A DNA stretch of 48,452 nt, from IMG/VR virus record IMGVR_UViG_3300045950_000325, positions 1 through 48,452 of that record. One strand, 5' to 3'. This document shows, in pieces, positions 37,960 to 47,037 of this stretch. The stretch's first letter is position 1. Each line of letters opens with the position of its first letter. The notes under the pieces are model-generated. The model had not been told where the DNA came from. It worked only from the letters and a program-made list of their open reading frames with translations, and did not search any database. Made by a program: the position numbers and the translations under genes. The DNA comes from a virus.

Positions 37960-38171
37960 CAGGTGCGGTCCGCACGATCACGGTAGTCGTCGGGCGATGC
38001 GCCGCGCGCCAGCCCTTTCAGCGCCTCGCGCTTCGGAACCGGGACCAGCAGCACGCCCGTGCCCTTGGGGATGAAGGCGAAGGTCAGCCCGGCTTCCCAA
38101 TGCTGGGCCGCCCGGATCGCCTTGGGGATCGAGATCTGGAACTTCGAGGATAGGGTCGCGGTCTCGGACAT
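37959..38171 (-). CDS. vapB: VapB-like antitoxin, AbrB/SpoVT family
   Basis: 70-aa DNA-binding antitoxin ('SETATLSSKFQISIPKAIRA', 'LTFAFIPKGTGVLLVPVPKR'), a swapped-hairpin AbrB fold N-terminus with a C-terminal toxin-binding tail. I choose ATG 38171 because GGAGG stands nine bases before it; ATG 38177 is only three bases from GGAGG and adds two residues. It should neutralise VapC and, with it, repress its own promoter in the short gap upstream (38172-38240), which it shares divergently with the tape measure gene. Confidence 0.92.
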   Translation of the reverse strand: MSETATLSSKFQISIPKAIRAAQHWEAGLTFAFIPKGTGVLLVPVPKREALKGLARGASPDDYRDRADRT

Positions 38172-38240
38172 GATCATACGCCTCCATGATCGATACGATG
38201 AACGTAAGAAAAGAAGCGCGGAAACGCAAGGAATCCTGCA

Positions 38241-40712
38241 ATGGCCGAGAAACGCGTTTCCGTCCGGCTTGCCGCCGTGGGCGGCCGCCAGGTGCGCGCC
38301 GAACTGGAGGGCGTGGGCGAGGCCGGGGCCAAGGGCTTCGGCCGCCTCAGCCGCGAGATGGACCTGGCGAACACCCGGCTGGCGAGCTTCGCGCGGCGGG
38401 CGGGCCTCGCCCTCGGCGCTGCCGCTGCCGCCGCAACGGCCTCGCTTGGCCTGATCGTGCGCTCCACGGCCGAGAGCGCCGCGCAGGTCCGGCAGTTCGC
38501 GCAGGTCGCGAATGCCACGCCGGAGGCGCTGCAACGCTGGTCGGCTGGCGCCCGGACGGTCGGGATCGAGCAGGAGAAGCTCGCGGACATCCTGAAGGAC
38601 GTGAACGACCGGGTGGGGGATTTCCTGCAGACCGGCGGCGGGCCGATGAAGGACTTCTTCGAGACTGTCGCGCCGCGGGTGGGCGTGACGGCGGACCAGT
38701 TTGCCCGCCTTTCCGGCCCCGAGGCGCTGCAGCTCTACGTCGATACGCTGGAACGCGCCGGTCTCAGCCAGCAGGAGATGACCTTCCATCTCGAGGCGAT
38801 GGCCTCGGACGCAACGCGGCTCCTGCCGCTCCTGCGGAATGGCGGGGCGGAGATGGCGCGGCTCGGCGACCAGGCGGCGGGCCTCGGCGCGGTGCTGGAC
38901 GGCGATGCGCTGGAGGCGCTGCGGCGCACGCAAGCCGCCTTGGGCACCGTGTCCTTGGTCTTCGAGGGCCTGAGGAACCGCATTGCTGTCGCGGTGGCCC
39001 CGACCGTCGAGGCGCTGGCCAAGGCCTTCGTCGCTCTGGCCTCGGACGGCGGGATCCTGCGGACGGCGATCGATGCGCTGATCGGCAACCTCGGGCGCCT
39101 GGCCAGCTATGCCACAACCTTCGCCGCGGTGATGGCGGGACGCTGGGTCGTGGGAGTCGCGGCGGCGGCGCTTTCCGTCCGCGGCCTTGCCACGGCGCTC
39201 GTCCTCCTGCGCGGTGCCCTCATCCGCACCGGCATCGGGGCGCTGATCGTCGGCGCGGGGGAACTGGTTTATCAGTTCACCCAGCTTGTCGCCCGCGTCG
39301 GCGGTGTCGGCGAGGCCTTCCGCCTGCTCGGCGATCTGGCGCGCGAGGTCTGGTCGAGGGTTGGCCTGTCGCTCGATGCCGCACTCGCCCGCATGGCGGC
39401 CGGATGGGAGGGGCTGAAGGCGGCGGGTCTCTCGGCCCTCGAGGGCACGATCGCGGGTGTGGTCAGCTTCGGCGACCGGACGGCGGCGATCTTCCAGGGG
39501 GCCTATGACGCGGCGGTGGCGATCTGGGGCAGTCTGCCCGGCGCCATCGGCGACTTCGCCTTCCAGGCCGCCAACGGACTGATCTCCGGCGTCGAGGCGA
39601 TGCTGAACGGCGTCGTCACGCGCATCAACGGCTTCATCGAGGGGCTGAACGCGGCGCTGGCACTTTTGCCGGAGTGGGCCACCGGCGAAGGCGGGGTGCA
39701 GATCGGCACGCTCGACCCGGTGGAATTGGGGCGCATCGGCAATCCCTTTGAGGGCGCGGCCTCGGCCGCAGGCACCGCCGCCGCCGATGCCTTCTCGGCT
39801 GCTCTGGCACGGACCTATCTCGAGCCGCCCGATCTCGGCCTCGGCGCGATGGCCGATGATGCCCGCGCCACAGCGGCAGGCTATCGCGAAGCAGCAACCA
39901 TGCTCGCCGATGCGGCGGGTCGACCGCTGGCAAGCTGGCAGGCACTGAAGGATGCGATGACCGGCGCGGGCAGCGAGGGGGAAGCGGCGCTCGACGGTGC
40001 GGCGGAGGCGGCCGGCGCCTTGGCGGATGGCTTTGAAGAGGCCGGCCGCGCAGCCGGGGGCGCGGGTGCCGCGGCGAAGAAGGCGGCCGAAGAGGCGAAG
40101 ACCGGCTGGCAGGCCGTCATCAAGACCCTGGCCGACTATGCCAAGGGCGCGATGGACTGGGGCAAGGGTCTCGGCGAGACGCTGGTCTCCGCCTTTACCT
40201 CGGCCGAGAACGCCTTCCGGACCTTCGTCACCACCGGCAAGTTCGACTTCAAGGGGCTCGTCTCCTCGATCCTCGCCGATCTGGCGACGCTCACCTTCCG
40301 GACCTCGGTGCTCGGCCCCCTGGCCGACTGGCTCTCGAAAGGCCTCGGCGGGATCTTTGCCCCGGTCAAGCATGCGGGCGGCATGGTCGGCGCCCCCGGT
40401 CCCGGCCGGTTGGTGCCCGCGCTCGCCTTCGCGGGCGCGCCCCGGCTGCACAATGGCGGCTGGGCCGGGCTCCGACCCGACGAGGTGCCCGCCATCCTGC
40501 AACGCGGGGAACGGGTGCTGTCGCGGGCCGAAGTCGCGGCCGGAAAGGCCGGCGGTGGTTCTGGCGGCGTCACGATCAGCATCGACGCCCGGGGCGCGCA
40601 GGCGGGTGTCGCGGCTGAGATCGACGCGAAGCTCCGCGCCGCGATCCCGGAGATCGCCCGGCTGGCCAAGGCCAGTGTCGCCGATGGTCGGCGGCGGGGC
40701 CATGCCCTCTGA
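38241..40712 (+). CDS. Tail tape measure protein
   Basis: 823-aa protein that sets tail length and is injected with DNA. The N-terminus 'EKRVSVRLAAVGGRQVRAEL' and the hydrophobic stretch at residues about 54-73 are typical, with a second hydrophobic block at about 294-340 ('LALVLLRGALIRTGIGALIV' region). The C-terminal region 'GGIFAPVKHAGGMVG', 'HNGGWAGLRPDEVPAILQRG', 'ERVLSRAEVAAGK' is the typical tape measure end of this type. Gly/Ala-rich helices in between. At roughly 820 aa, the tail should be comparatively short for a siphovirus. Start codon follows directly after vapB's promoter gap. Confidence 0.92.
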   Translation: MAEKRVSVRLAAVGGRQVRAELEGVGEAGAKGFGRLSREMDLANTRLASFARRAGLALGAAAAAATASLGLIVRSTAESAAQVRQFAQVANATPEALQRWSAGARTVGIEQEKLADILKDVNDRVGDFLQTGGGPMKDFFETVAPRVGVTADQFARLSGPEALQLYVDTLERAGLSQQEMTFHLEAMASDATRLLPLLRNGGAEMARLGDQAAGLGAVLDGDALEALRRTQAALGTVSLVFEGLRNRIAVAVAPTVEALAKAFVALASDGGILRTAIDALIGNLGRLASYATTFAAVMAGRWVVGVAAAALSVRGLATALVLLRGALIRTGIGALIVGAGELVYQFTQLVARVGGVGEAFRLLGDLAREVWSRVGLSLDAALARMAAGWEGLKAAGLSALEGTIAGVVSFGDRTAAIFQGAYDAAVAIWGSLPGAIGDFAFQAANGLISGVEAMLNGVVTRINGFIEGLNAALALLPEWATGEGGVQIGTLDPVELGRIGNPFEGAASAAGTAAADAFSAALARTYLEPPDLGLGAMADDARATAAGYREAATMLADAAGRPLASWQALKDAMTGAGSEGEAALDGAAEAAGALADGFEEAGRAAGGAGAAAKKAAEEAKTGWQAVIKTLADYAKGAMDWGKGLGETLVSAFTSAENAFRTFVTTGKFDFKGLVSSILADLATLTFRTSVLGPLADWLSKGLGGIFAPVKHAGGMVGAPGPGRLVPALAFAGAPRLHNGGWAGLRPDEVPAILQRGERVLSRAEVAAGKAGGGSGGVTISIDARGAQAGVAAEIDAKLRAAIPEIARLAKASVADGRRRGHAL

Positions 40713-40727
40713 TGAAGGCCAATCCAC

Positions 40728-41330
40728 ATGCCTGACGTGATCCCGGAACTGCCGCTGACGCTGGTGCAGACGCTGGAGCGCCGCCTCGTCACCGCTACGG
40801 CCGTGGCGGCTTCGCCCTTCACCGGGACCGAGGAAGTCCAGGACTGGGGCGGGGAATGGTGGGACTACGCGATCGAGATGGCGCGCACCACCGGCCGCGA
40901 CGGCCGTCGCCTCTCGGCCTTCCTTGCCGCTCTCGGCGGCCCACGCGGACGCTTCCTGTTCCGCGACCCGACCATCCGGCAGGTTGGAAGCACGCTTGCG
41001 CCGCAGGTCGCGGGCGGCTTCCAGACCGGTAACCAGCTCATCACCGCCGGATGGCCATCCTTCTCGACGCCACTCCTGGCCGGGGACTTCTTCTCTCTGG
41101 GCTCGGGCGCCCAGACCCGGCTGCATCAGCTGACGGCGGATGTGGTCACCGACGAGGCGGGACAGGCCACGCTCGCCTTCGTGCCCCGCCTCCGGTCCGC
41201 GCCCGAGGATGGCATGCCCCTCGAGATCGCGGCCCCGGCCGCCCTCCTGCGCCTGACCGCGCCGGTCCCGACCCGGATCGGCCGGGCCGATAGCTTCCTC
41301 TTCACCCTGACCGCCCGGGAGGCCTTATGA
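40728..41330 (+). CDS. Tail tip protein (gpM-like position)
   Basis: 200-aa protein in the place of lambda M, after the tape measure gene. 'GTEEVQDWGGEWWDYAIEMA', 'LSAFLAALGGPRGRFLFRDP' and 'AGDFFSLGSGAQTRLHQLTA' are recognisable from distal tail proteins of Rhodobacterales phages. Beta-rich. The stop overlaps the next gene (ATGA). Exact role inferred from position: part of the tail tip complex. Confidence 0.82.
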   Translation: MPDVIPELPLTLVQTLERRLVTATAVAASPFTGTEEVQDWGGEWWDYAIEMARTTGRDGRRLSAFLAALGGPRGRFLFRDPTIRQVGSTLAPQVAGGFQTGNQLITAGWPSFSTPLLAGDFFSLGSGAQTRLHQLTADVVTDEAGQATLAFVPRLRSAPEDGMPLEIAAPAALLRLTAPVPTRIGRADSFLFTLTAREAL

Positions 41331-41887
41331 GCCGCGATCTGACCCCCGACTTCGCCGCGGCACTGATCGACCGCGATCTGCGCCCGGTGATCTTCTTCGA
41401 GGGTCACTTCGCCTCCGGCCCGCTGCGACTCTGGTCGGGTCTCGGCGAGATCGGCTGGGCCGGGGAAAGCTGGTCGGGCGCGGGCGCGCTGCTGGGTCTC
41501 GGCGCCATCGAGGAGACCTCCGAGGTGGTGGCGGGTGGCACCTCGGTCTCGCTCTCGGGCATCCCGCCGCATCTGGTGCAGCTGGCCATCGCCGAGGCGC
41601 GTCAGGGCCTGCCGGGTCGGGTCTGGCTCGGGCTCCTGACGCCCGAGGGCCAGATCGTCGCCGATCCGGTCCTCGCCTTCGCCGGGCGCCTCGATGTGCC
41701 GGAGATCACCGATGATGCGGAGAGCTGCCGGATCACAATCAGCTACGAGTCCCGCCTCATCGATCTCAACACCGCCCGCAGCTGGCGCTACACCCATGAA
41801 AGCCAGCAGGCGCTCCATCCTGGCGATCTCGGGTTCGAATATGTGGCTGCGATCCAGGATCGGGAAGTGACCTGGGGGCGGGGATGA
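41327..41887 (+). CDS. Tail tip protein (gpL-like position)
   Basis: 186-aa protein, ATGA overlap on both sides. 'TPDFAAALIDRDLRPVIFFE', 'LRLWSGLGEIGWAGESWSGA' and 'RITISYESRLIDLNTARSWR' followed by 'YTHESQQALHPGDLGFEYV' are typical of the tail proteins between M and K in phages of this kind. In lambda, gpL carries an iron-sulfur site; here no cysteine pattern for it is visible. Likely a beta-structured tail tip component. Name by position only. Confidence 0.8.
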   Translation: MSRDLTPDFAAALIDRDLRPVIFFEGHFASGPLRLWSGLGEIGWAGESWSGAGALLGLGAIEETSEVVAGGTSVSLSGIPPHLVQLAIAEARQGLPGRVWLGLLTPEGQIVADPVLAFAGRLDVPEITDDAESCRITISYESRLIDLNTARSWRYTHESQQALHPGDLGFEYVAAIQDREVTWGRG

Positions 41888-42297
41888 GCGGGGCGCGGAT
41901 CGAGCATTGGGAACGCCATCTGGCGGAGGCGGTCGCGGCGGCACAGGCGCGGCCCTTTGCCTGGAGCCTGAATGACTGCCCGACCTTTGCCTTCGAGACC
42001 CGGCAGCTTCTGACCGGCGGCACCGATGTCGCGGCCCTCTGGCGCGGGCGCTACCGCACCGCACGCGGCGGGCTTCGGGTGATGCGTCGCCTTGGCTGGG
42101 ACACGCTCGAGGTCATGGGACTCGCGCTCCTCGGCCCGCCACTGGCCTCCGTCCACCTCGCACAGCGCGGCGACCTGGTGCTGGCCACCGGTGGCAGCGG
42201 CTTTGGTGTCTGCATCGGCGCCCGGGCCGTCGGCATGGCGCCCGAGGGGCTTGTCAGTCTGCCGATATCCGCCTGCGCTCTGGCCTGGCGTGTCTAA
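41884..42297 (+). CDS. NlpC/P60-like tail protein (DUF6950-like, gpK position)
   Basis: 137-aa protein with the shape of a small NlpC/P60 domain: 'PFAWSLNDCPTFAFE' supplies Cys32, and 'HLAQRGDLVLATGGSGFGVC' the following strand. The His normally found in this second motif (H.G) is replaced by 'FGVCIG', so catalysis is doubtful. The family (I know it as DUF6950) stands where lambda K, the tail tip peptidase, lies. Could help entry through peptidoglycan or be structural only. ATGA overlap with the preceding gene. Confidence 0.78.
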   Translation: MSGARIEHWERHLAEAVAAAQARPFAWSLNDCPTFAFETRQLLTGGTDVAALWRGRYRTARGGLRVMRRLGWDTLEVMGLALLGPPLASVHLAQRGDLVLATGGSGFGVCIGARAVGMAPEGLVSLPISACALAWRV

Positions 42298-42351
42298 CGC
42301 GCTCGCCTGACGCGGGCCAAACCCATTCCTTCCCACCGGAAACCCACCCCC

Positions 42352-44892
42352 ATGCCCTTCATCGTCTCTGCCGTCACGGCGATTGCCGGGGCGATCTCCG
42401 GCGTACTGGCCGCGGGCGGCATTGGCGCTGCGCTGGTGCGGCTCGGCGGCACGCTTCTCCTGTCCTACGCCTCCCAGGCGCTGATGCCGAAGCCGAAGGT
42501 GGCGCTGCAGGCCAGGAGCGTGACGGTGCGCGAGCCGGTGGTGCCGCGGGACATGGTCTATGGCCGGGCGCGCAAGGGCGGCGTCATCACCTTCCTGCAT
42601 GCCTCGGGGGCGAAGGACCAGTATCTGCACCTGGTGGTCGTGCTCGCCGCGCATCGGGTCAGATCGATCGGGGCGATCTGGTTCGACGGCGAGATGGCGG
42701 TCAGCGCAGGCGGGCTCGTGCAGGGCCGCTGGGCGGGCAAGATCACGCTGGAGAAGCGCCTCGGGGCGGAGGACCAACCGGCCTTCGCGAGCCTGATGGC
42801 GAATGTCCCGGACAAATGGACCGCCGCGCATCGGCTGGCGGGCTGCGCCGCGATTTACCTGCGGCTGACCTATGACCCGGATGCCTTTCCGGGCGGGATC
42901 CCGAACATCACCGTGGACATCGAGGGCAAGGATGACATCCTCGATCCGCGGACGGGGCTGCGCGGCTATTCCGAGAACCCGGCGCTCTGCCTCGCCGATT
43001 ACCTCGCCCATCCCGCCTTCGGCATCGGCGCTGGGATCGGCGCGGCGGACGGGGTCGAGGTGGAGAGCCTGATCGAGGCCGCCAACATCTGCGACGAGAT
43101 GGTGCCCCTCGCCTCCGGGGGTTCTGAGCGGCGCTACAGCTGCAACGGCGTCGTCGTGCTGTCCGAGCCCCCGAAAGCGATCATCGAGGGCCTTCTCTCC
43201 GCCATGGCCGGGCGGGCGGCGGTGCAGGGCGGCACCTGGCGGATCCATGCCGGGGCGTATCGGTTGCCCGAGATCACGCTCGGCGCCGATGACGTGCGCG
43301 CGGGCGGGCTGGTGCTCGCCACCCGCGTCAGCCAGTCGGAGAACTTCAACGCCGTGCGCGGCCAGTTCGTGAGTCCCGAGAACGACTGGCAGCCCGACGA
43401 CTTTCCGGCTTATGCGAGCGAGGCCTATCTCGCCGAGGATGGCGGCGAGCGGAAATGGCGCGACCTCTCGCTGCCCTTCACCATCTCCGCCGCCATGGCG
43501 CAGCGCCTGGCCAAGATCGAACTCGAGCGTGCCCGGCGCCAGATGACGGTGAAGCTTGCCGGCAAGCTCGCGGTCTGGCGTGCCGGGGTCGGCGAGACCG
43601 TGATGCTCTCCTATGCCCGCTGGGGCTTTGCCGCCAAGCCCTTCGAAGTCCAGGGGGTGAGTCTTGACCTCAGCGCCTCTGGCGATGGCGCGCTTCTCCT
43701 GCCGGAACTGGTCCTGCGCGAGACTTCGCCCTTGGTTTATGACTGGTCGGCCTCGGAAGAGGCGATCTATGCCGCGGCCCCACGCACCAGCCTGCCGGGA
43801 CCGGGTGATGTGCCGGCACCCGGCACGCCGCATCTTGCCGAGGAGATGTATGAGACCCGGGGCGGCACCGGGGTACGGACGCTGATCCGCGCCACATGGG
43901 TCGAAGCCCCCTCCGACTTCGTCCGCGACTATCAGGTCAGGGCGCGGCGGATCCTCGACAAGGACGGCCTCCCCACCGGCGAGGACTGGATCACCCTTGG
44001 TCGCACCGACCAGCCCGCCTGGGAAATCCGCGACGTGAAGCCCGGCCGCTGGGAGGTGGCAGTGAAGGCGCTCTCGGTGATCGGGGTCTCCTCGGGCTAT
44101 GTCAGCGCCGGGATCGAGATCCTCGGCCTGACCGCACCGCCGGCCGCGCTGGAGAACCTGACGATCCAGACCGCGGGCGGGCTCGCCATCCTGAAATGGT
44201 CGCCCTCGGCCGATCTCGATGTGCGGATCGGCGGGCGGATCGTGATCCGGCATTCCGCCGCCACGACCGCGACCTGGGCCACCTCGACCAGCATGGACGA
44301 GGTGGCAGGCTCCGACGCCGTGGCGCTCGTGCCGCTGAAGCCCGGCACCTATCTTCTCCGCGCCCGCGACAACTCCGGCAATCTCGGGCCCGTGGCGAGC
44401 GTCGTGACCAAGGGCGCGCAGGTCCTGCCCTTCGCCCCGGTGATGAGCCTCGCGGCCGACCCGGCCTGGATCGGCACCGGGGTCAATGTCACGGTCGATG
44501 GCGGGGCGCTGAAGCTCGCGGATATCGGTCTCGAGGGCCGCTTCACCTTTCCGGCCGGCATGGACTTCGGGAGCTTGCGCCGGGTGCGGCTGCGCTCGGA
44601 GATCGATGTCGCCGCGTTGAACCTCGGCGGGCTGATCGATGACCGGGCATCGATGATCGACAGCTGGCTCGATGTCGATGACACCGACGGCGCCGAGATC
44701 GATGTCATCGTCGAGGCGAGAGCCACCGACGACGATCCGGCCGGTGTCCCCGTCTGGTCCGACTGGTCGCGGCTTGACAGCTCCGAAGACGAGGTCCGCG
44801 CGGTGGAACTGCGGGCCCGGCTGATGTCGCAGAGCCCCGATTACAACGTCCTCCTCCTGAGGCTCCGCATCCAAGCGGAAGAGGTATCCTGA
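42352..44892 (+). CDS. Tail tip attachment protein (gpJ-like)
   Basis: 846-aa central tail tip protein. It starts with a hydrophobic N-terminus ('FIVSAVTAIAGAISGVLAAG', 'LLLSYASQALMPKPKVALQA'), the pattern typical of gpJ-like proteins. It continues with 'RSVTVREPVVPRDMVYGRAR', 'CAAIYLRLTYDPDAFPGGIP' and 'FNAVRGQFVSPENDWQPDDF'. From about residue 500 there are fibronectin-type III-like repeats. Likely binds the host receptor or holds the fibres. Length and domain order match gpJ-like proteins of rhodobacterial phages. Next gene overlaps its stop (TGATG). Confidence 0.88.
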   Translation: MPFIVSAVTAIAGAISGVLAAGGIGAALVRLGGTLLLSYASQALMPKPKVALQARSVTVREPVVPRDMVYGRARKGGVITFLHASGAKDQYLHLVVVLAAHRVRSIGAIWFDGEMAVSAGGLVQGRWAGKITLEKRLGAEDQPAFASLMANVPDKWTAAHRLAGCAAIYLRLTYDPDAFPGGIPNITVDIEGKDDILDPRTGLRGYSENPALCLADYLAHPAFGIGAGIGAADGVEVESLIEAANICDEMVPLASGGSERRYSCNGVVVLSEPPKAIIEGLLSAMAGRAAVQGGTWRIHAGAYRLPEITLGADDVRAGGLVLATRVSQSENFNAVRGQFVSPENDWQPDDFPAYASEAYLAEDGGERKWRDLSLPFTISAAMAQRLAKIELERARRQMTVKLAGKLAVWRAGVGETVMLSYARWGFAAKPFEVQGVSLDLSASGDGALLLPELVLRETSPLVYDWSASEEAIYAAAPRTSLPGPGDVPAPGTPHLAEEMYETRGGTGVRTLIRATWVEAPSDFVRDYQVRARRILDKDGLPTGEDWITLGRTDQPAWEIRDVKPGRWEVAVKALSVIGVSSGYVSAGIEILGLTAPPAALENLTIQTAGGLAILKWSPSADLDVRIGGRIVIRHSAATTATWATSTSMDEVAGSDAVALVPLKPGTYLLRARDNSGNLGPVASVVTKGAQVLPFAPVMSLAADPAWIGTGVNVTVDGGALKLADIGLEGRFTFPAGMDFGSLRRVRLRSEIDVAALNLGGLIDDRASMIDSWLDVDDTDGAEIDVIVEARATDDDPAGVPVWSDWSRLDSSEDEVRAVELRARLMSQSPDYNVLLLRLRIQAEEVS

Positions 44893-45770
44893 TGGTCGAC
44901 TACAATCTTGCCAACCAGTCCGGGGCACAGTTCCGGGCCGAGCTGAACCTGATCCTGGCGGCACTCCAGTCCTGCGCCTTCGGGGCCACGCCGCCGACCG
45001 CCACCACGGCCGGGCAGATCTGGGTCGATGCCTCCGGCGCCAGCCCGGTCGTGAAGCTCCGCAACGCGCTCAACACCGGCTGGACCCCGCTCGGCAGCCT
45101 CGCCCCAGGCGGGTTCGAACTGGCGGGGACATCGGAAGCGGGCCGCGTGCTGATCGCGGCGGCAACAGTAGCGGCGCAGCGCACCGCGCTTGGGCTCGGC
45201 GCCGGGGCCACGCTGGGGCTGGCGAGCCAGGCGCAGGCGCAGGCGGGCACCGACAATGCCACGCTGATGACCCCGCTCCGGGTGGCGGAGGCGATCGCCG
45301 CGCTGGTCACCGGCGTCTCGAACCTTCTGCCCGATGCGATGGCGCCGACGCTCGCCGCCGACACCGTGGTCCTGAAGCATTGCTCCGGCGGCGGCACCCT
45401 GCCCATCTCCCACGACAAGTCCGGCAACGGGACCAGCTATGTCTTCCTCGCCGGAGAAACCGGGATCACCGCCACCCGGGACTGCGCGCTCCGGGTGGTC
45501 TTCGAGCAGGCCCGGGGCGGCACCACGGCCACGCAATATGCCGCCGTGGTCCGGGATGGCGTGGTCTTGCAGGAATGGACCACCTCCAGCACCTCCTGGG
45601 CCGCCCGCAGCATCGACGTCACCCTGACCGCGGGCCAGACGCTCTGCATCCGCCTTGGCGCAACAGGCGGCACCACCGACACCGGCAACACCACCACCAA
45701 CACTACCGGCAGCTCACTCATCCGCAATGTCCGCTACCTCGCGGACCAGCGCTCTCTGATCGGGATCTGA
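44892..45770 (+). CDS. Tail fibre-like protein
   Basis: 292-aa protein that looks like a phage tail fibre or tip appendage. N-terminal 'MVDYNLANQSGAQFRAELN' and the following 'AGQIWVDASGASPVVKLRNA' are typical of fibre attachment parts. A low-complexity Ala/Gly region ('LGLGAGATLGLASQAQAQAG') follows, and then a beta-rich, Thr/Gly/Ser-rich end ('GGTTDTGNTTTNTTGSSLIR') expected of a receptor-binding or adhesin-like tip. Start overlaps gpJ's stop. Host-range determinant by inference. Confidence 0.78.
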   Translation: MVDYNLANQSGAQFRAELNLILAALQSCAFGATPPTATTAGQIWVDASGASPVVKLRNALNTGWTPLGSLAPGGFELAGTSEAGRVLIAAATVAAQRTALGLGAGATLGLASQAQAQAGTDNATLMTPLRVAEAIAALVTGVSNLLPDAMAPTLAADTVVLKHCSGGGTLPISHDKSGNGTSYVFLAGETGITATRDCALRVVFEQARGGTTATQYAAVVRDGVVLQEWTTSSTSWAARSIDVTLTAGQTLCIRLGATGGTTDTGNTTTNTTGSSLIRNVRYLADQRSLIGI

Positions 45771-45773
45771 TCC

Positions 45774-46235
45774 ATGCAAGCCGAATGGCGCAATGCCGAA
45801 CGCACCATCCTCGCCCTGATCGAAGACAGCGGCCATGTCGTGATCGTCGAGCCCGGGCATCCGCTCTGGGCCGAGGCCTCCGCCCGGCCGGACATCGTGC
45901 CCTTCGTGCCGGTCCCTGACCCTGAGCCACCCTTTGAGGATCCCCGCGCCGCAATCCCGCCGCTCACCCGCCGCCAGCTCTTCATCGCGCTCCACCGGCT
46001 TGGGCTCATCACCGCCGCCGAAGCTGTGGCCGCTGCTGCCACCGGCGCCGTCCCAGCCGCCCTCGAGCCCACCTTCGCCGCCCTGCCGGAGCCCGACCAG
46101 ACCGACGCCCGCGTCACCTTCGCCGCCTTCCAGATGGCCTACCGGCTCGATCCCCTGACCGCGATGATCGCCGCAGCCGCCGGCAAGACCGAGGCAGAGC
46201 TCGACGCGATCTGGACCGACTTCGCCGCGGTCTGA
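45774..46235 (+). CDS. Fibre-associated hypothetical protein
   Basis: 153-aa protein after the fibre gene. N-terminal half: 'ERTILALIEDSGHVVIVEPG' and a Pro/Asp segment ('FVPVPDPEPPFEDPRAAIPP'). C-terminal half: 'LTRRQLFIALHRLGLITAAE' and 'DARVTFAAFQMAYRLDPLTA', which recurs in small proteins after phage fibre genes and resembles tail fibre assembly proteins. A chaperone-like role is possible. Start follows the fibre stop by three bases. Confidence 0.72.
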   Translation: MQAEWRNAERTILALIEDSGHVVIVEPGHPLWAEASARPDIVPFVPVPDPEPPFEDPRAAIPPLTRRQLFIALHRLGLITAAEAVAAAATGAVPAALEPTFAALPEPDQTDARVTFAAFQMAYRLDPLTAMIAAAAGKTEAELDAIWTDFAAV

Positions 46236-46310
46236 GCCGCAAGCATCCTGGCGCGAGCGCCAGATCGACACTTGGCGACCCGGCCCGGGGACAATCCAGA
46301 CCGACCAGTG

Positions 46311-46335
46311 AAGCCCGCCCCGGAGGCGGGCTTTT
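46311..46335 (+). terminator. Rho-independent terminator between tail fibre and lysis genes
   Basis: AAGCCCGCC (46311-46319) pairs with GGCGGGCTT (46325-46333) across a 5-base loop, followed by T bases (46332-46335). A clear intrinsic terminator that ends or attenuates the tail operon before the endolysin gene, leaving about 35 bases to its start codon. Confidence 0.85.
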
Positions 46336-46369
46336 GCACGCCCTGCCTCCAGCGAAAGGAACCGAGCCC

Positions 46370-47023
46370 ATGCCGACAGACATGCGCAAACCGATCCGTG
46401 ACCTCCAGCGCGCGCTGGAACGCCTCGGCCATTCTCCTGGTGCCATCGATGGTCTCTGGGGACCACGCACCGCGCGCGCCCTGGAATCCCTCCTGGCCGC
46501 CAAGGGCCGCGGCGCATCCGCGTCACCACCCGGACCTTTGCCCTGGATCGCCGAAGCGATGTCCGCCCTCGGCCGCCATGAAGTCCGCGACCGGTCCTGG
46601 CTCATGGCCTGGCTGAAACGCGATGGCCGCAGCCTTGGCGATCCGGCGAAGAACCCCTGGTGCGGCGACTTCCTCGAAACCTGCATCCGTGTCGCACTGC
46701 CGGATGAGCCGCTTCTCAGGGCCTTGGGCAGCAATCCCTACTGGGCGCGGAACTGGCTCCGCTTCGGCCAGGAGGTGGCGCCGATCCCGGGCGCGATCCT
46801 GGTGTTCGCCCGCGGCTCAGGCGGCCATGTCGGCTTCGCCATGGGTCAGGACGACACCCACTTCCACGTCCTCGGCGGCAACCAGTCCGATGCCGTCACC
46901 ATTGCCCGCATCGCCAGGTCCCGCCTCCTCGGCGCGCGCTGGCCCACGACCGTTCCGCCCCGCATCCAGTCCTTGCCGGTGATGAAGCCGGGCGCACTGC
47001 CAACCACCACCAATGAAGCTTGA
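46370..47023 (+). CDS. Endolysin: peptidoglycan-binding plus CHAP-like (TIGR02594) amidase/peptidase
   Basis: 217-aa lysis enzyme from ATG 46370. Residues about 8-45 ('IRDLQRALERLGHSPGAIDG', 'LWGPRTARALESLLA') are a PG_binding_1 domain that anchors it to peptidoglycan. Residues about 58-185 form a cysteine peptidase domain of the TIGR02594 type: C98 in 'NPWCGDFLETC', H153 in 'SGGHVGFAMG' and N171 in 'VLGGNQSDAV' make a plausible catalytic triad. It would degrade peptidoglycan at the end of infection. No signal peptide, so it depends on the holin-like gene just downstream. Confidence 0.9.
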   Translation: MPTDMRKPIRDLQRALERLGHSPGAIDGLWGPRTARALESLLAAKGRGASASPPGPLPWIAEAMSALGRHEVRDRSWLMAWLKRDGRSLGDPAKNPWCGDFLETCIRVALPDEPLLRALGSNPYWARNWLRFGQEVAPIPGAILVFARGSGGHVGFAMGQDDTHFHVLGGNQSDAVTIARIARSRLLGARWPTTVPPRIQSLPVMKPGALPTTTNEA

Positions 47024-47037
47024 AGAGGAGAGTCCCC

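Noticed and set aside
37959-41126. 1055-codon open frame antisense to the tape measure gene (and a similar 1058-codon frame at 41788-44964)
   Set aside because: High GC removes stop codons from antisense frames. The translations are Arg/Gly/Asp/His-rich, without motifs, and lie opposite well-identified structural genes; only the vapB end of the first is real.
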